A stretch of DNA of 64,000 nucleotides, taken from Lachnospiraceae bacterium. GTDB lineage: Bacteria; Bacillota; Clostridia; Lachnospirales; Lachnospiraceae. Shown here piece after piece: positions 53,658 to 61,829 of the stretch. Location of the stretch: the NCBI GenBank assembly GCA_009774245.1, contig VSNM01000008.1:49439-113438 (forward strand), written 5' to 3'. Numbering within the stretch: position 1 is the stretch's first letter; each line of letters begins with the position of its first letter. Position numbers and translations under genes: made by a program. The notes under the pieces were generated by a model, which did not search any database, was not told the DNA's origin, and saw nothing but the letters and a program-made list of their open reading frames with translations.

Positions 53658-53689
53658 CAAAGATACCTTATGTTCAGCATTCCCATCAT
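53658..53689 (-). repeat. 32-bp inverted repeat flanking the lipoprotein gene, right copy
   Basis: The minus strand begins ATGATGGGAATGCTGAAC, 29 of 32 bases identical to the left copy. The repeats are about 600 bp apart in inverted orientation. Confidence 0.75.
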
Positions 53690-53798
53690 ATTTGAATGTT
53701 TAATCGGTATATATAAAAACTGCCAGTTGTGTCTGCTAAGGAAGCCGTAACATTGCTTTTGCATTGGCAAACTGGAAATATAATATTCAAAATTTGTA

Positions 53799-55283
53799 AT
53801 GGGTAACATTATGGAACATGATTTGCAGAAGAAACAGGAATTGGAATTATGGAATATGGTTTCAAGCGGAAAACCAAGGCAGGGGGCAAAAACTCCGAGC
53901 AGAACACCGCAAAGAATGAAACAGGAAGTACCGAACCGAAATTACCAAACCATTTCCCGTTCAAAAAAAACAGCACAGGCAGTTAGACGAAAAAAAGCAC
54001 GAAAGCGCCGGATACGCTTTTATAGGTTAATGGCAATCATAAGGATAATATTATGCCTTATAGGAGCGCATACAGTAGCAGACACCATATACGGATGGGT
54101 GCATAAACCGCCGGAAAAGGAAGAAGCAGTTGTCCAAGTAGTGTCTCTCCCGGCGCAAAATGATGAAATAGCTTTTGAAGAACACGATATTACGCTCATG
54201 GCAGTCGGTGATAATTTATTACATATGGGGATTGTAAATGCCGGGAAGCAGTCTGACGGAAGCCGGAATTATGACTTTTTATTTGACGGAATAGGCGCAT
54301 TTCTGGAAAAAGCAGATATAAAGATAATCAATCAAGAAACAATATTTGGAGGTAATGAGCTTGATTTTCATGGTTATCCCAAATTTAACTCCCCAACAGA
54401 AGCGGGGGATGCCATAGCCGGGGCAGGATTTAATGTTGTCCTTCAAGCCACAAACCATACGGCAGACCAAGGAATGAGCGGAATGGAAAACTGCATTGAT
54501 TTTTGGAAAACACACCCTGAAGTGCTTGTTACGGGTATTCACGAGCCATTGACAGAAGAAACATATAAAAACCGCATTCCATTATTAAAAGTTGGTGATG
54601 ATACGTTTGCAATTCTAAATTATACATATGGGGCAAACGGAGAAAGCATATCATCTTCCATAAAAGACAGAATGAATATGCTATGTGATGTAGATGAATC
54701 AAATGGCAGGATTGATTTTGAAACACTTAACAAGCAAGTGCTGCTTGATATTTCCGAAGCAAAAACACTGGCGGATATTGTTATTGTATGCCCGCATTGG
54801 GGAACAGAGTATTCAACAACCCCTTCAAGCACCCAAGAAAAGTTTGCAATGCAAATGACAGAAGCGGGAGCAGATATTATTATTGGCACACACCCCCATG
54901 TTGTGCAGCCTGTAAAGTGGATTGAAGCCACAAACGGAAATCGGGCATTATGCTATTATTCGCTCGGAAACTATGTGTCAACACAGAAAAATGGACAGAG
55001 TATGCTTGAAGGAATGGCATGGATAACATTCCATGTAACAAAAGACGGTATATCTGTTTCGGAAGATCAGACAGGCATTATCCCTTTGGTATGTCATTAC
55101 ACAAGTAATCCTACACGCTTTAAACAGGTATATTTGCTTGAAAATTATACAGAAGAACTTGCGTCCTCACATGGAATTATATCTTATGGCGGAATATCAT
55201 TTCATTTGGACGACTGCTTAAAATGGAGTGACGAAATATTAGGCGACTGGGTACTTTCTGCTGATGAAGTCCTTAGCCCATAG
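53799..55283 (+). CDS. CapA-family protein
   Basis: 494 residues. After a basic cytosolic start (about 80 residues, many K and R) and one membrane helix (LMAIIRIILCLIGAHTVADT) comes a full PGA_cap domain: LMAVGDNLLHMGIVNAGKQS, INQETIFGGNELDFHGYPKF, LQATNHTADQGMSGM, VCPHWGTEYSTTPSSTQEKF and GADIIIGTHPHVVQPVKWIE. CapA proteins relate to poly-gamma-glutamate capsule or wall polymer synthesis; here no capBC partners are present. Start site uncertain (53799 or 53811), no strong ribosome site. Confidence 0.85.
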   Translation: MGNIMEHDLQKKQELELWNMVSSGKPRQGAKTPSRTPQRMKQEVPNRNYQTISRSKKTAQAVRRKKARKRRIRFYRLMAIIRIILCLIGAHTVADTIYGWVHKPPEKEEAVVQVVSLPAQNDEIAFEEHDITLMAVGDNLLHMGIVNAGKQSDGSRNYDFLFDGIGAFLEKADIKIINQETIFGGNELDFHGYPKFNSPTEAGDAIAGAGFNVVLQATNHTADQGMSGMENCIDFWKTHPEVLVTGIHEPLTEETYKNRIPLLKVGDDTFAILNYTYGANGESISSSIKDRMNMLCDVDESNGRIDFETLNKQVLLDISEAKTLADIVIVCPHWGTEYSTTPSSTQEKFAMQMTEAGADIIIGTHPHVVQPVKWIEATNGNRALCYYSLGNYVSTQKNGQSMLEGMAWITFHVTKDGISVSEDQTGIIPLVCHYTSNPTRFKQVYLLENYTEELASSHGIISYGGISFHLDDCLKWSDEILGDWVLSADEVLSP

Positions 55284-55359
55284 TCTATGATAATGAGCAG
55301 TATAAAATTGCAACTATAAACCAAGCACCGCCCCATGTGGGAGAAAGGGGGAAATTTCT

Positions 55360-55803
55360 ATGGATTGCACAGAAGCATACAGGGAACACATCATGTATTC
55401 TTTCAATGGCTTTTGCAAAGTCGTCATACGCTATGCCGCTATCAACGCATGGCGCGACAGGAACAGGCGGCGGCAAAGAGAAATATCCTTTGAATACCTC
55501 ACAGAAGAAAAGTTCTACCCTCTAAGCACATCAGACGAAGCTCTCAAATCACCCTACGAACAATACCCCGTTACAATCTGCGGTCAGACAATCATACTCA
55601 CCAACGGCGAGCTTGCTGCAGCCCTGTTATCTTTGCCGGAGAAAAAGAGGGAAATCATTTACCTTTACTTTTTCGGGAATTACACACAGCAGGAAATCGG
55701 GGATTTATACGGGCATTGTAAAAGTACGGCATGGCATTATATCCACAGCGCCTTGCAGATGTTGCAGGAGGAAATGGAGGTGCTTTTGCGTGGGGAATCC
55801 TAA
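55360..55803 (+). CDS. Tn916 Orf7-like sigma factor, copy 1
   Basis: 147 residues. The C-terminal half has a sigma region-4-like helix-turn-helix (LSLPEKKREIIYLYFFGNYT, QQEIGDLYGHCKSTAWHYIH). Such sigma-like proteins lie beside Orf8 in Tn916-family elements. The 30 bases before the ATG are nearly identical to those before copy 2 at 57458, showing that the whole module was duplicated. Confidence 0.75.
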   Translation: MDCTEAYREHIMYSFNGFCKVVIRYAAINAWRDRNRRRQREISFEYLTEEKFYPLSTSDEALKSPYEQYPVTICGQTIILTNGELAAALLSLPEKKREIIYLYFFGNYTQQEIGDLYGHCKSTAWHYIHSALQMLQEEMEVLLRGES

Positions 55804-55909
55804 ACTCATACCGTATGAAACCATTGTCCGGGCGACCAGCGGAGAGCCGGAAGCCGTGGAGGAATGCTCATGTACGGTAAAGAAGCAAGCAACCGAGAAC
55901 AAGAGATAG
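55790..55909 (+). pseudogene. Truncated Orf8-like helix-turn-helix gene, copy 1
   Basis: The first 25 codons (MGNPKLIPYETIVRATSGEP...) match copy 2 at 57888, then the sequence changes to CSCTVKKQATENKR and stops. The intact version continues with VLRHYSKRIRIAA. A deletion joined the gene to unrelated sequence upstream of the second palindrome. GTG start behind GGAGG. Confidence 0.75.
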
Positions 55910-55954
55910 ACCGCCAGTACCACACTATTCCGAACCAAAGACCAAAAGACAAGC

Positions 55955-56131
55955 ACCGTGGAAATGTGTATAACTTGCTATTCCGTCATGGAAAAGTCCG
56001 TTCACAGAACATGGAAAAGCTAAAGTGCAGCTTTCCCACATTCTGCAAACAGACTTTCCCTCAACTCCATAAGATAGCAAGTTATGCACATTACGCACAG
56101 TGCCGACGACTACGAAATCCCCCTCATTCAT
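55955..56131. repeat. Palindromic element with DnaA-box-like ends, copy 2
   Basis: Same structure as copy 1: palindrome 55963-56092 with the same AGCTAAAGTGCAGCT centre, TTATACACA on the minus strand (55965-55973) and TTATGCACA (56082-56090), and the same flank ending near CCCCCTCATTC. The two nonamers have swapped ends relative to copy 1. It precedes the TetR gene. Between it and the TetR ATG only short A/T-rich sequence with a repeated AAAGCGACACGA word is seen. Confidence 0.75.
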
Positions 56132-56233
56132 ACTTATTTTTACAATTTGTTCTATACTTATTCTTGACAAAGCGACACGAATGACGCGTAATTAAAAGCG
56201 ACACGAGTGTTGCAAAAGAAAAGAGGTGATAAC

Positions 56234-56833
56234 ATGAGCTTGAAAGGAGAAAAGACAAAACAGGATATTCGAGAAAAGGCATATCAACTGTTTGCGGAAA
56301 AGGGATTTAAAGATGTAACTATGAAAGATATTTGCGAGTTGACGGGGCTTAGTCGTGGAGGACTGTACCGCCATTATGAAAGCACCGAGCAGATATTTTT
56401 GGAGATAGTTAATGCTTTTTCCAATAAGCAAAAAAGTGAAGTATTTACTAAAATTGAGCAGCACGTTCCAGCTACCACGATATTACAGGAACTTCTTTCA
56501 AGATATGCAACAGAAATGATTGATTATGAAAATTCTATAAGCCTTGCTATTTACGAATTTTATAGTAATCCAGCGGTTTCTAAAGAAAATAATTCAGTAA
56601 AAAAACAGTACGAAATTTCAAAATCAACATGGATAGAACTTATCAACTACGGAATGGATACGAAAGAATTTAATTCCGTGAACCCGGAATCAATTTTCAA
56701 TGTAATTATTTTTGCATATCAAGGAGTACGAATGTATAGCAAGTTGATGAAAATGGATAAAGATATTCCCAATCAAATAATAAATGAAATAAAGCGGCTA
56801 CTATTGCCGGAGGAGGTTCAGCATGAAAAATGA
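56234..56833 (+). CDS. TetR/AcrR-family repressor
   Basis: 199 residues. The N-terminal helix-turn-helix is standard (IREKAYQLFAEKGFKDVTMK, DICELTGLSRGGLYRHYES); the C-terminal ligand domain is helical and without a known subclass signature. AGAGGTG precedes the ATG. It overlaps the acetyltransferase gene by 11 bp, which it probably represses. Confidence 0.9.
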   Translation: MSLKGEKTKQDIREKAYQLFAEKGFKDVTMKDICELTGLSRGGLYRHYESTEQIFLEIVNAFSNKQKSEVFTKIEQHVPATTILQELLSRYATEMIDYENSISLAIYEFYSNPAVSKENNSVKKQYEISKSTWIELINYGMDTKEFNSVNPESIFNVIIFAYQGVRMYSKLMKMDKDIPNQIINEIKRLLLPEEVQHEK

Positions 56834-57347
56834 TATTGTTTTGGTAAGACCAACTTTAGCACTAAAAGAAAAAGCTCTTGATTATCGAAAGGAACATTTT
56901 CAACATGGAGAAGAAATTATCTACGGAAGTGAGCTTTTTGACAAGACAGAAAGCTACGAGGAATGGCTATCCTCTGTAACGCTAAACACGAATCCCAAAA
57001 CGGTAAATGAAAATTGGGTAGTTACGGATACTTTTTTTGCTTTAAGAAAAAGTGATGATAAGATAATCGGAGTTATTGATTTAAGACATACGCTGAATGA
57101 ATTTTTGAAAGATTTAGGGAATTGTGGGTATAGTGTACGTCCATCTGAAAGAAAAAAGGGATATGCAACAGAAATGCTATGCCAACTTCTCCAAGTGGCT
57201 AAAGAAGCAGAAATGAAAGAGCTTCATATATCTGTTGAAAAAGAAAATTCAGCGTCAATAAAAGTTATACAAAAAAATGGCGGCGTGTATGAACGGAGCT
57301 TTTCTTTTGAAAATGAAGTAGCAGATATTTATAAAATTAAATTATAA
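56823..57347 (+). CDS. GNAT-family N-acetyltransferase
   Basis: 174 residues, GNAT fold: acetyl-CoA-binding region VRPSERKKGYATEMLCQLLQ, preceding strand KIIGVIDLRHTLNEFLKDLG and C-terminal VEKENSASIKVIQKNGGVYE. Substrate unknown; the form is that of small-molecule or RimJ/RimL-like acetyltransferases. Ribosome site GGAGGAGG lies in the end of the TetR gene. Might confer resistance to a compound sensed by the TetR protein; inference only. Confidence 0.88.
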   Translation: MKNDIVLVRPTLALKEKALDYRKEHFQHGEEIIYGSELFDKTESYEEWLSSVTLNTNPKTVNENWVVTDTFFALRKSDDKIIGVIDLRHTLNEFLKDLGNCGYSVRPSERKKGYATEMLCQLLQVAKEAEMKELHISVEKENSASIKVIQKNGGVYERSFSFENEVADIYKIKL

Positions 57348-57457
57348 ATTTTTGAGTTTAGCGGGGGCGACAGCTTGAGTGTTATTGCCCCTCTGAATTA
57401 TAAAAAAATAACAGTAAACCATGCACCGCCCTATGTGGGAGAAAGGGGGAATCATTT

Positions 57458-57916
57458 ATGCCTTGCACAGAAGCATACAAAGAACACATTATGTACACGT
57501 TCAATGGCTTTTGCAAGACCGTCATACACTATGCGGCACTCAACGCATGGCGTGACAGAAGCAGACGGCGGCAAAAAGAAATATCCCTTGAATACCTCAC
57601 AGAAGAAAAATTTTACCCTTTAGGCGCAACAGACAAATATTTTGAAGCACCTTATGAAGAATACCCCATAACGATATGCGGGCAGACAGTTATCCTCACC
57701 AATGGGGAGCTTGCCACCGCCCTGCTATCTTTGCCGGAGAAGAACCGGGAAATCATTTTCCTTTACTTTTTCGGGCATTACACACAACAGGAAATCGGGA
57801 AAATGTACGGACGCTGCCGGAGTACGACCGGGTATCAAATCCGCAGGACTTTACAGCTTCTGCACAAGGAAATGGAGGTGCTTTCACATGGGGAATCCGA
57901 ACCTTTTGCCCTATGA
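57458..57916 (+). CDS. Tn916 Orf7-like sigma factor, copy 2
   Basis: 152 residues, closely similar to copy 1 (for example YNFNGFCKTVI-type start, LPEKNREIIFLYFFGHYTQQ, EIGKMYGRCRSTTGYQIRRT). It overlaps the next gene by 29 bp as in Tn916-family elements. Both copies probably serve element-internal regulation. Confidence 0.75.
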   Translation: MPCTEAYKEHIMYTFNGFCKTVIHYAALNAWRDRSRRRQKEISLEYLTEEKFYPLGATDKYFEAPYEEYPITICGQTVILTNGELATALLSLPEKNREIIFLYFFGHYTQQEIGKMYGRCRSTTGYQIRRTLQLLHKEMEVLSHGESEPFAL

Positions 57917-58100
57917 AACGATTGTCCGGGCGACCAGCGGAGAGCCGGAAGCCGTGGACGAGGTTTTACGGCATTACAGCAAGCGAATCCGAATCGCCGC
58001 CATTGAAAACGGGCATATAGACAGGGATACCGAGGACAGCATAAAACAGCGGCTTGTCACTGCCCTGTTTAAGTTCCGCTTTGATGAACAGAAAGTATAA
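57888..58100 (+). CDS. Orf8-like helix-turn-helix protein, copy 2
   Basis: 70 residues (MGNPNLLPYETIVRATSGEP, then AVDEVLRHYSKRIRIAAIEN, GHIDRDTEDSIKQRLVTALF). It is the intact form of the family, a short helix-turn-helix protein of Tn916-type elements. ATG behind GGAGG. Its companion in the first module is truncated. Confidence 0.8.
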   Translation: MGNPNLLPYETIVRATSGEPEAVDEVLRHYSKRIRIAAIENGHIDRDTEDSIKQRLVTALFKFRFDEQKV

Positions 58101-58161
58101 GAAATCGCTTTCATTTTTTGAAAAACGGATATATAATAAAGCAACGATGGAGGGTAAAGCG

Positions 58162-58553
58162 ATGGATAAAGAATGGGAAAGATTATATGAAGAAGCAATG
58201 AGTGTTTTGAACCCCCATGATGTTTCAAATAAAATGTGGGTAGGAAGTGTGGCATCTGCCGTACTCACAAAAAAGGTAATATTTACAAGGGTATATGCAT
58301 TGACACAGATGGCTCTATAGGAATGTGTGCTGAAAGAAATGCTTTATCAACAATGCTTACATATGGCGAAAGTGAGATTAAAAAAGTGGTTTCAGTATAT
58401 AAAGATGGAAATATCATTCCGTCTTGCGGTATTTGCAGAGAATTTATGATGCATTTAGGCGGAGATGTGGAAAATATTGAAATTCTATTGGATATAGAAG
58501 GACGGACAAGTAAATTGATTGATTTGATGCCTGAATATCCACGACATAAATAA
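58162..58553 (+). pseudogene. Frameshifted cytidine deaminase-like gene
   Basis: Frame 1 gives MDKEWERLYEEAMSVLNPHD and ends after SAVLTKK; frame 2 resumes with KGNIYKGICIDTDGSIGMCA and ERNALSTMLTYG, then PSCGICREFMMHLG. Joining them in the A6 run at 58269-58274 restores a cytidine/blasticidin-deaminase-like protein with CAERN and PSCGIC zinc motifs. GGAGGG precedes the ATG. A single-base indel has broken the gene unless the read is wrong. Confidence 0.75.
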
Positions 58554-59230
58554 ATTCCAGTTCGCAGTGCTGCTAAGTGAGTGCTAAATCGGTAATCATA
58601 GGAATATGCATTATACTTCATATTTTATGCAGTAGGAACACTTTTCCGAAAAGGGAGATTCAGTATTAGACAAGTCGGAATTTGGGAGATGATAGAATGA
58701 TATTGTTGATTGTTGATACTCAAAATTCAATTATGACTAATGACTTATATGAATTTGAGATTTTTGTATATCGTATTAAAACACTAATCAAAGAGGCGCG
58801 CAATAATAGTATAGAAGTTATTTATGTTAGACATGATGATGGTGCTGGACAGAAATTAACGAAAGGTGCATTAGGCTATGAAATATACGAAGAATTTCAG
58901 CCAATGCCAAATGAGCGTGTTTTTGATAAAAATGTAAACAGTGCTTTCAAAGGTACGGGGTTGTTGGACTACCTACATGAAAAAAATGAAGATACAATTA
59001 TTATTGTAGGGCTACAAACAGATTATTGCATAGATGCAACAGTGAAATGTGGTTTTGAGCATGGACTTAAAATGATTGTTCCAGCAAATACAAACAGTAC
59101 GCTTGATAATGCGTATATGACAGCAGAAAAATCTTATAGATATTATAATGAGTTCATGTGGAATGGAAGATACGCAGAATGTATTTCCTTTGAAAAAACT
59201 CTTGAATTGATGAATAGATAAATTCCAGTT
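58550..59230. repeat. 13-bp direct repeats bracketing the isochorismatase-like gene
   Basis: ATAAATTCCAGTT occurs at 58550-58562, right at the deaminase stop, and at 59218-59230, right at the hydrolase stop. The segment between them contains exactly one gene, as expected for a cassette duplicated or inserted by recombination between such sites. Confidence 0.6.
58697..59221 (+). CDS. Isochorismatase-like cysteine hydrolase
   Basis: 174 residues. Catalytic triad candidates: Asp in LLIVDTQNSIMT, Lys in FDKNVNSAF and Cys in LQTDYCIDATVKCGFEHG. The family includes nicotinamidases and other amide hydrolases; substrate not determined. The start is the ATG behind GGGAGATGA; an upstream TTG is in frame. 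Strongly AT-rich, unlike the chromosomal genes. Confidence 0.85.
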   Translation: MILLIVDTQNSIMTNDLYEFEIFVYRIKTLIKEARNNSIEVIYVRHDDGAGQKLTKGALGYEIYEEFQPMPNERVFDKNVNSAFKGTGLLDYLHEKNEDTIIIVGLQTDYCIDATVKCGFEHGLKMIVPANTNSTLDNAYMTAEKSYRYYNEFMWNGRYAECISFEKTLELMNR

Positions 59231-59301
59231 TATCTACTAACTGTCCTAACTTTCCTTTATTTTCAAGGCTTTGCGGTATGCCCAACCTCAAAATATGTAT
59301 C

Positions 59302-59345
59302 CTTTTCCCTTGTTTTTGCCCTTATCAGCAAGTTACAAGGGAAAG
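59302..59345 (-). terminator. Hairpin after the integrase gene
   Basis: CTTTCCCTTG and CAAGGGAAAA pair around a loop of about 23 bases, just after the integrase stop on the minus strand. The loop is long and no strict T run follows, so it may be a terminator or part of the element's end. Confidence 0.35.
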
Positions 59346-59368
59346 TTTTTGATATTCAGTTTTTGTTT

Positions 59369-60667
59369 TTAACTCATTCCCACAACCTTATCCAATAGCT
59401 TTGCGGAATCCCGCTTCGCCTCCCTTGTAGCGTGTGCATAGACATTCATGGTGGTGCTTACGTCCGAGTGCCCTAAAAGCTCCTGCACATCTTTTGGCTG
59501 TGCCCCGTTTGATAACAGGTTCGTTGTGTAGGTATGCCTCAATGTGTGGAAGTGGAAACCCTCTAACTCTGGTACTTTCCTTGCCGCTGTCCGGCAGGCT
59601 GTTTCTACGGTGGCTGGAAGTTCAAGACAGCCATCTTCCCTTAGGCATACAAAGGAGATTTCCGTATAATCCTCCGGCACATCCTCTGCCATTCCCAAGT
59701 TGTAATACTCATAATGTAACCGATTTTTCTCTGTAACTTCCCTGTAGAAATTCCTGTGATAGAGTTCGCCATACTGCATACGGTTTTTAAGCTGCTGTTT
59801 CCTTGCTTTTCTCAAGATGTCAGCGAGGGCATTGCCAAAATCAACAATCCGCACTTTCTTCCGCTTTGTAGGACCTATCTCATGTTTGTGGGTAGCACCG
59901 TTGTAACGGACGCTCCTGCGGACTGTCAGATGTTGTTCCTCAAGGTTGATGTCCTGCCAAGTCAGCCCTGCAACTTCCCCAAGCCTGAGTCCGGTGAAAT
60001 AAGCTATCTGTACGGGCAGAATTGCGTCTTTGCTCCGTTTCCCAAGCTGCGCAGTCAGCTTTTGGTACTGCTCAAATGACAGTGGCTTGACCTTGCCGTT
60101 GTCAGTGTCCGTTTCTTCCGCAAACAAGTCCATATCGTCCTTTTTATGCCGCATGACCACATACTGCATGGGATTGAATGTAATGTACTGTTTCGGGAAC
60201 ACCGCAAAACGGAATGACTGCTGTAATACTGCAGAAAATGACTTTACATAGTCTTTGGAATACCCTTTGGAAACAAAATCTTCAATCGTGCCCCCAAAAG
60301 ACATGATATCCATGAACTGCTGTAAATGCCCCGAAGTAACCGTTTTTAGCTTTCGTCTGCTTACAGGGTGCTGTTTAATACGGTTGATTGCCTGTAAATA
60401 AGTACCGACAGTGCCATTGCTCAATGTTCCTGTCTTTAATTCTTCTTCTGCCCATGTGTCAAGCAACTGCCCAAGCGTGATATTGTCCGCCTTTGCAATG
60501 AATTTCTTGCTTTCGTAATCTTCCATTGCCTGCCTTAGCAGCTTTTCCGTTTCGCTTTTGTTTTCTGTTCCTGCACACTCTTTCTGTACCAAGTTTCCGC
60601 TTGCGTCCTCCACATAAAAGCGGTAGTACCATTTCTTTCCTTTCTTCCGTACTGATCCTTTTGCCAT
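59369..60667 (-). CDS. int: Tyrosine recombinase/integrase (Tn916 Int type)
   Basis: 432 residues. N-terminal arm-binding and core-binding domains, then the catalytic domain with Arg in YFTGLRLGEVAGLTW, His-x-x-Arg in FHFHTLRHTYTTNLL, His in LLGHSDVSTT and Tyr in TTMNVYAHATRE. It integrates and, with the excisionase, excises the element. The ATG with AAAGGAG is chosen. It points left, with XRE and excisionase genes on its far side. Confidence 0.95.
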   Translation of the reverse strand: MAKGSVRKKGKKWYYRFYVEDASGNLVQKECAGTENKSETEKLLRQAMEDYESKKFIAKADNITLGQLLDTWAEEELKTGTLSNGTVGTYLQAINRIKQHPVSRRKLKTVTSGHLQQFMDIMSFGGTIEDFVSKGYSKDYVKSFSAVLQQSFRFAVFPKQYITFNPMQYVVMRHKKDDMDLFAEETDTDNGKVKPLSFEQYQKLTAQLGKRSKDAILPVQIAYFTGLRLGEVAGLTWQDINLEEQHLTVRRSVRYNGATHKHEIGPTKRKKVRIVDFGNALADILRKARKQQLKNRMQYGELYHRNFYREVTEKNRLHYEYYNLGMAEDVPEDYTEISFVCLREDGCLELPATVETACRTAARKVPELEGFHFHTLRHTYTTNLLSNGAQPKDVQELLGHSDVSTTMNVYAHATREAKRDSAKLLDKVVGMS

Positions 60668-60784
60668 AATCGTTTCTCCTTTCAATGAACGCATTTCTGC
60701 GTATGTAATCATTGAACAGATATGGCAGTCAGAACTGATGGAATGCTTTCTGAAAATAAGGATAGCATAAAATCCGCTGTCCTG

Positions 60785-61402
60785 CTATACCGAATCGGAA
60801 TCTTCTGATAAAAGATTGGAAAGCCTTTCAGCGGCGGCATCAGGGTTTTTGGAGTAGAGCCTCACTATGTCGCCCATATCATTAAGGGCATTTACAGTGT
60901 GAGTAATCTCCCGCAGGAACATGATTTCATTATATTCCCTGTCCGATTCAAATCCCATTGTCTTTGCAAGCTGTGCGCTTTCCTTGTTACCCTTAAATTT
61001 CCTGCACGCAAGGCGGAACGAATCCACAAACAGCTCATATTCCTGCAGTATCAGCAGCAGCAGGTCTTTTGAAAAGTCTGATTCGGAAGTTTCCATGTCA
61101 TAAGGCAGCTTTGAAAGAATGGAGGACATGGCATCACGGATTAACATTTCCTTTTTATCCGTAATGTCAGATTCGTATTCCTCCGTTTCGCCTTTTAACC
61201 ACTCTACGGAAACATGGAGTGCGTCTGCCAAACCGTCAAGAACGAGTTTCTTGGTGTTGTCAATCGTTCCTGCCTCATATCTCTGAATGGTGGATGCGGT
61301 AACGCCCATTTTTTCAGCAACATAAGGCTGGTTGACGCCCAGTTCCAGTCTCCGCTGTTTTGCCCTGCCGCCGATTATCCGGCGCAGCTCTTTGTCTTTC
61401 AT
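60785..61402 (-). CDS. XRE-family repressor
   Basis: 205 residues. N-terminal helix-turn-helix (RLELGVNQPYVAEKMGVTAS, TIQRYEAGTIDNTKKLVLDG) and a helical C-terminal domain of about 120 residues. AAAGGAGG precedes the ATG. It is the probable master repressor of the mobilization module, transcribed away from the excisionase. Two identical operator-like sites flank the divergent promoters. Confidence 0.88.
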   Translation of the reverse strand: MKDKELRRIIGGRAKQRRLELGVNQPYVAEKMGVTASTIQRYEAGTIDNTKKLVLDGLADALHVSVEWLKGETEEYESDITDKKEMLIRDAMSSILSKLPYDMETSESDFSKDLLLLILQEYELFVDSFRLACRKFKGNKESAQLAKTMGFESDREYNEIMFLREITHTVNALNDMGDIVRLYSKNPDAAAERLSNLLSEDSDSV

Positions 61403-61433
61403 GCTGGGTTTCCTCCTTTATCGGTATGGTCAA

Positions 61434-61462
61434 AGTATACCATATCAAAAGTAATATTGCAA
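61434..61462 (-). promoter_or_regulatory. Promoter of the XRE repressor
   Basis: Minus-strand TTGCAA (61457-61462) and TATACT (61434-61439), 17 bp apart. The -35 lies inside the first operator-like site, so the repressor could control itself. Confidence 0.75.
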
Positions 61463-61469
61463 TATGCAA
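61457..61469. promoter_or_regulatory. Operator-like site O1
   Basis: TTGCAATATGCAA. It is the exact reverse complement of the site at 61546-61558. It covers the -35 region of the XRE promoter. Likely binding site of the XRE protein. Confidence 0.6.
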
Positions 61470-61500
61470 GTTAAAAATAATTTTCAAAATCACATAACGC

Positions 61501-61529
61501 TTGACAATGAAATATAAATGGTGTATAGT
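61501..61529 (+). promoter_or_regulatory. Promoter of the excisionase/mobilization genes
   Basis: TTGACA (61501-61506) and TATAGT (61524-61529), 17 bp apart, pointing right into the excisionase gene. The second operator-like site lies about 17 bp downstream of the -10. Confidence 0.78.
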
Positions 61530-61545
61530 AAGCATGCTATAAAAA

Positions 61546-61558
61546 TTGCATATTGCAA
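61546..61558. promoter_or_regulatory. Operator-like site O2
   Basis: TTGCATATTGCAA, exact reverse complement of O1, placed just after the start point of the rightward promoter, where a bound repressor would block transcription. Confidence 0.6.
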
Positions 61559-61577
61559 TTTAAGAGGAGGAGAATGA

Positions 61578-61808
61578 ATGACGGAAATGAAGATTGCCCT
61601 TTCCATTGAGGAGGCGACAGACTACACGGGCATCGGTCGGAACACACTGAGAAAGCTGGTGGAATGGGATAAACTCCCTGTACTGAAAGTGTGGAGAAAG
61701 GTACTTATCAAAAAGGATATTTTGGAACTGTTTATGACTGTCAATGAGGGGAGGGATTTGAGGGACAGGGGGAATGTCAAAACCGTCACAAGAAAGACGG
61801 CGGTATAA
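61578..61808 (+). CDS. xis: Excisionase (Tn916 Xis-like)
   Basis: 76 residues: SIEEATDYTGIGRNTLRKLV and LPVLKVWRKVLIKKDILELF form the winged helix of MerR/Xis-like excisionases. GGAGGAGA precedes the ATG. It would steer the integrase towards excision. It is divergent from the XRE repressor and leads into the iteron-like repeats and relaxase gene. Confidence 0.85.
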   Translation: MTEMKIALSIEEATDYTGIGRNTLRKLVEWDKLPVLKVWRKVLIKKDILELFMTVNEGRDLRDRGNVKTVTRKTAV

Positions 61809-61829
61809 GAGTCAGGCGAACAGTTGCGG

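Noticed and set aside
55285..55476. Leftward 63-residue ORF and similar short antisense ORFs in the island
   Set aside because: Shadows of the Orf7-like gene and its leader.
55864..56184. 106-residue ORF across palindrome copy 2
   Set aside because: It runs through the palindromic repeat, has no homologous frame in copy 1 and no recognised domain.
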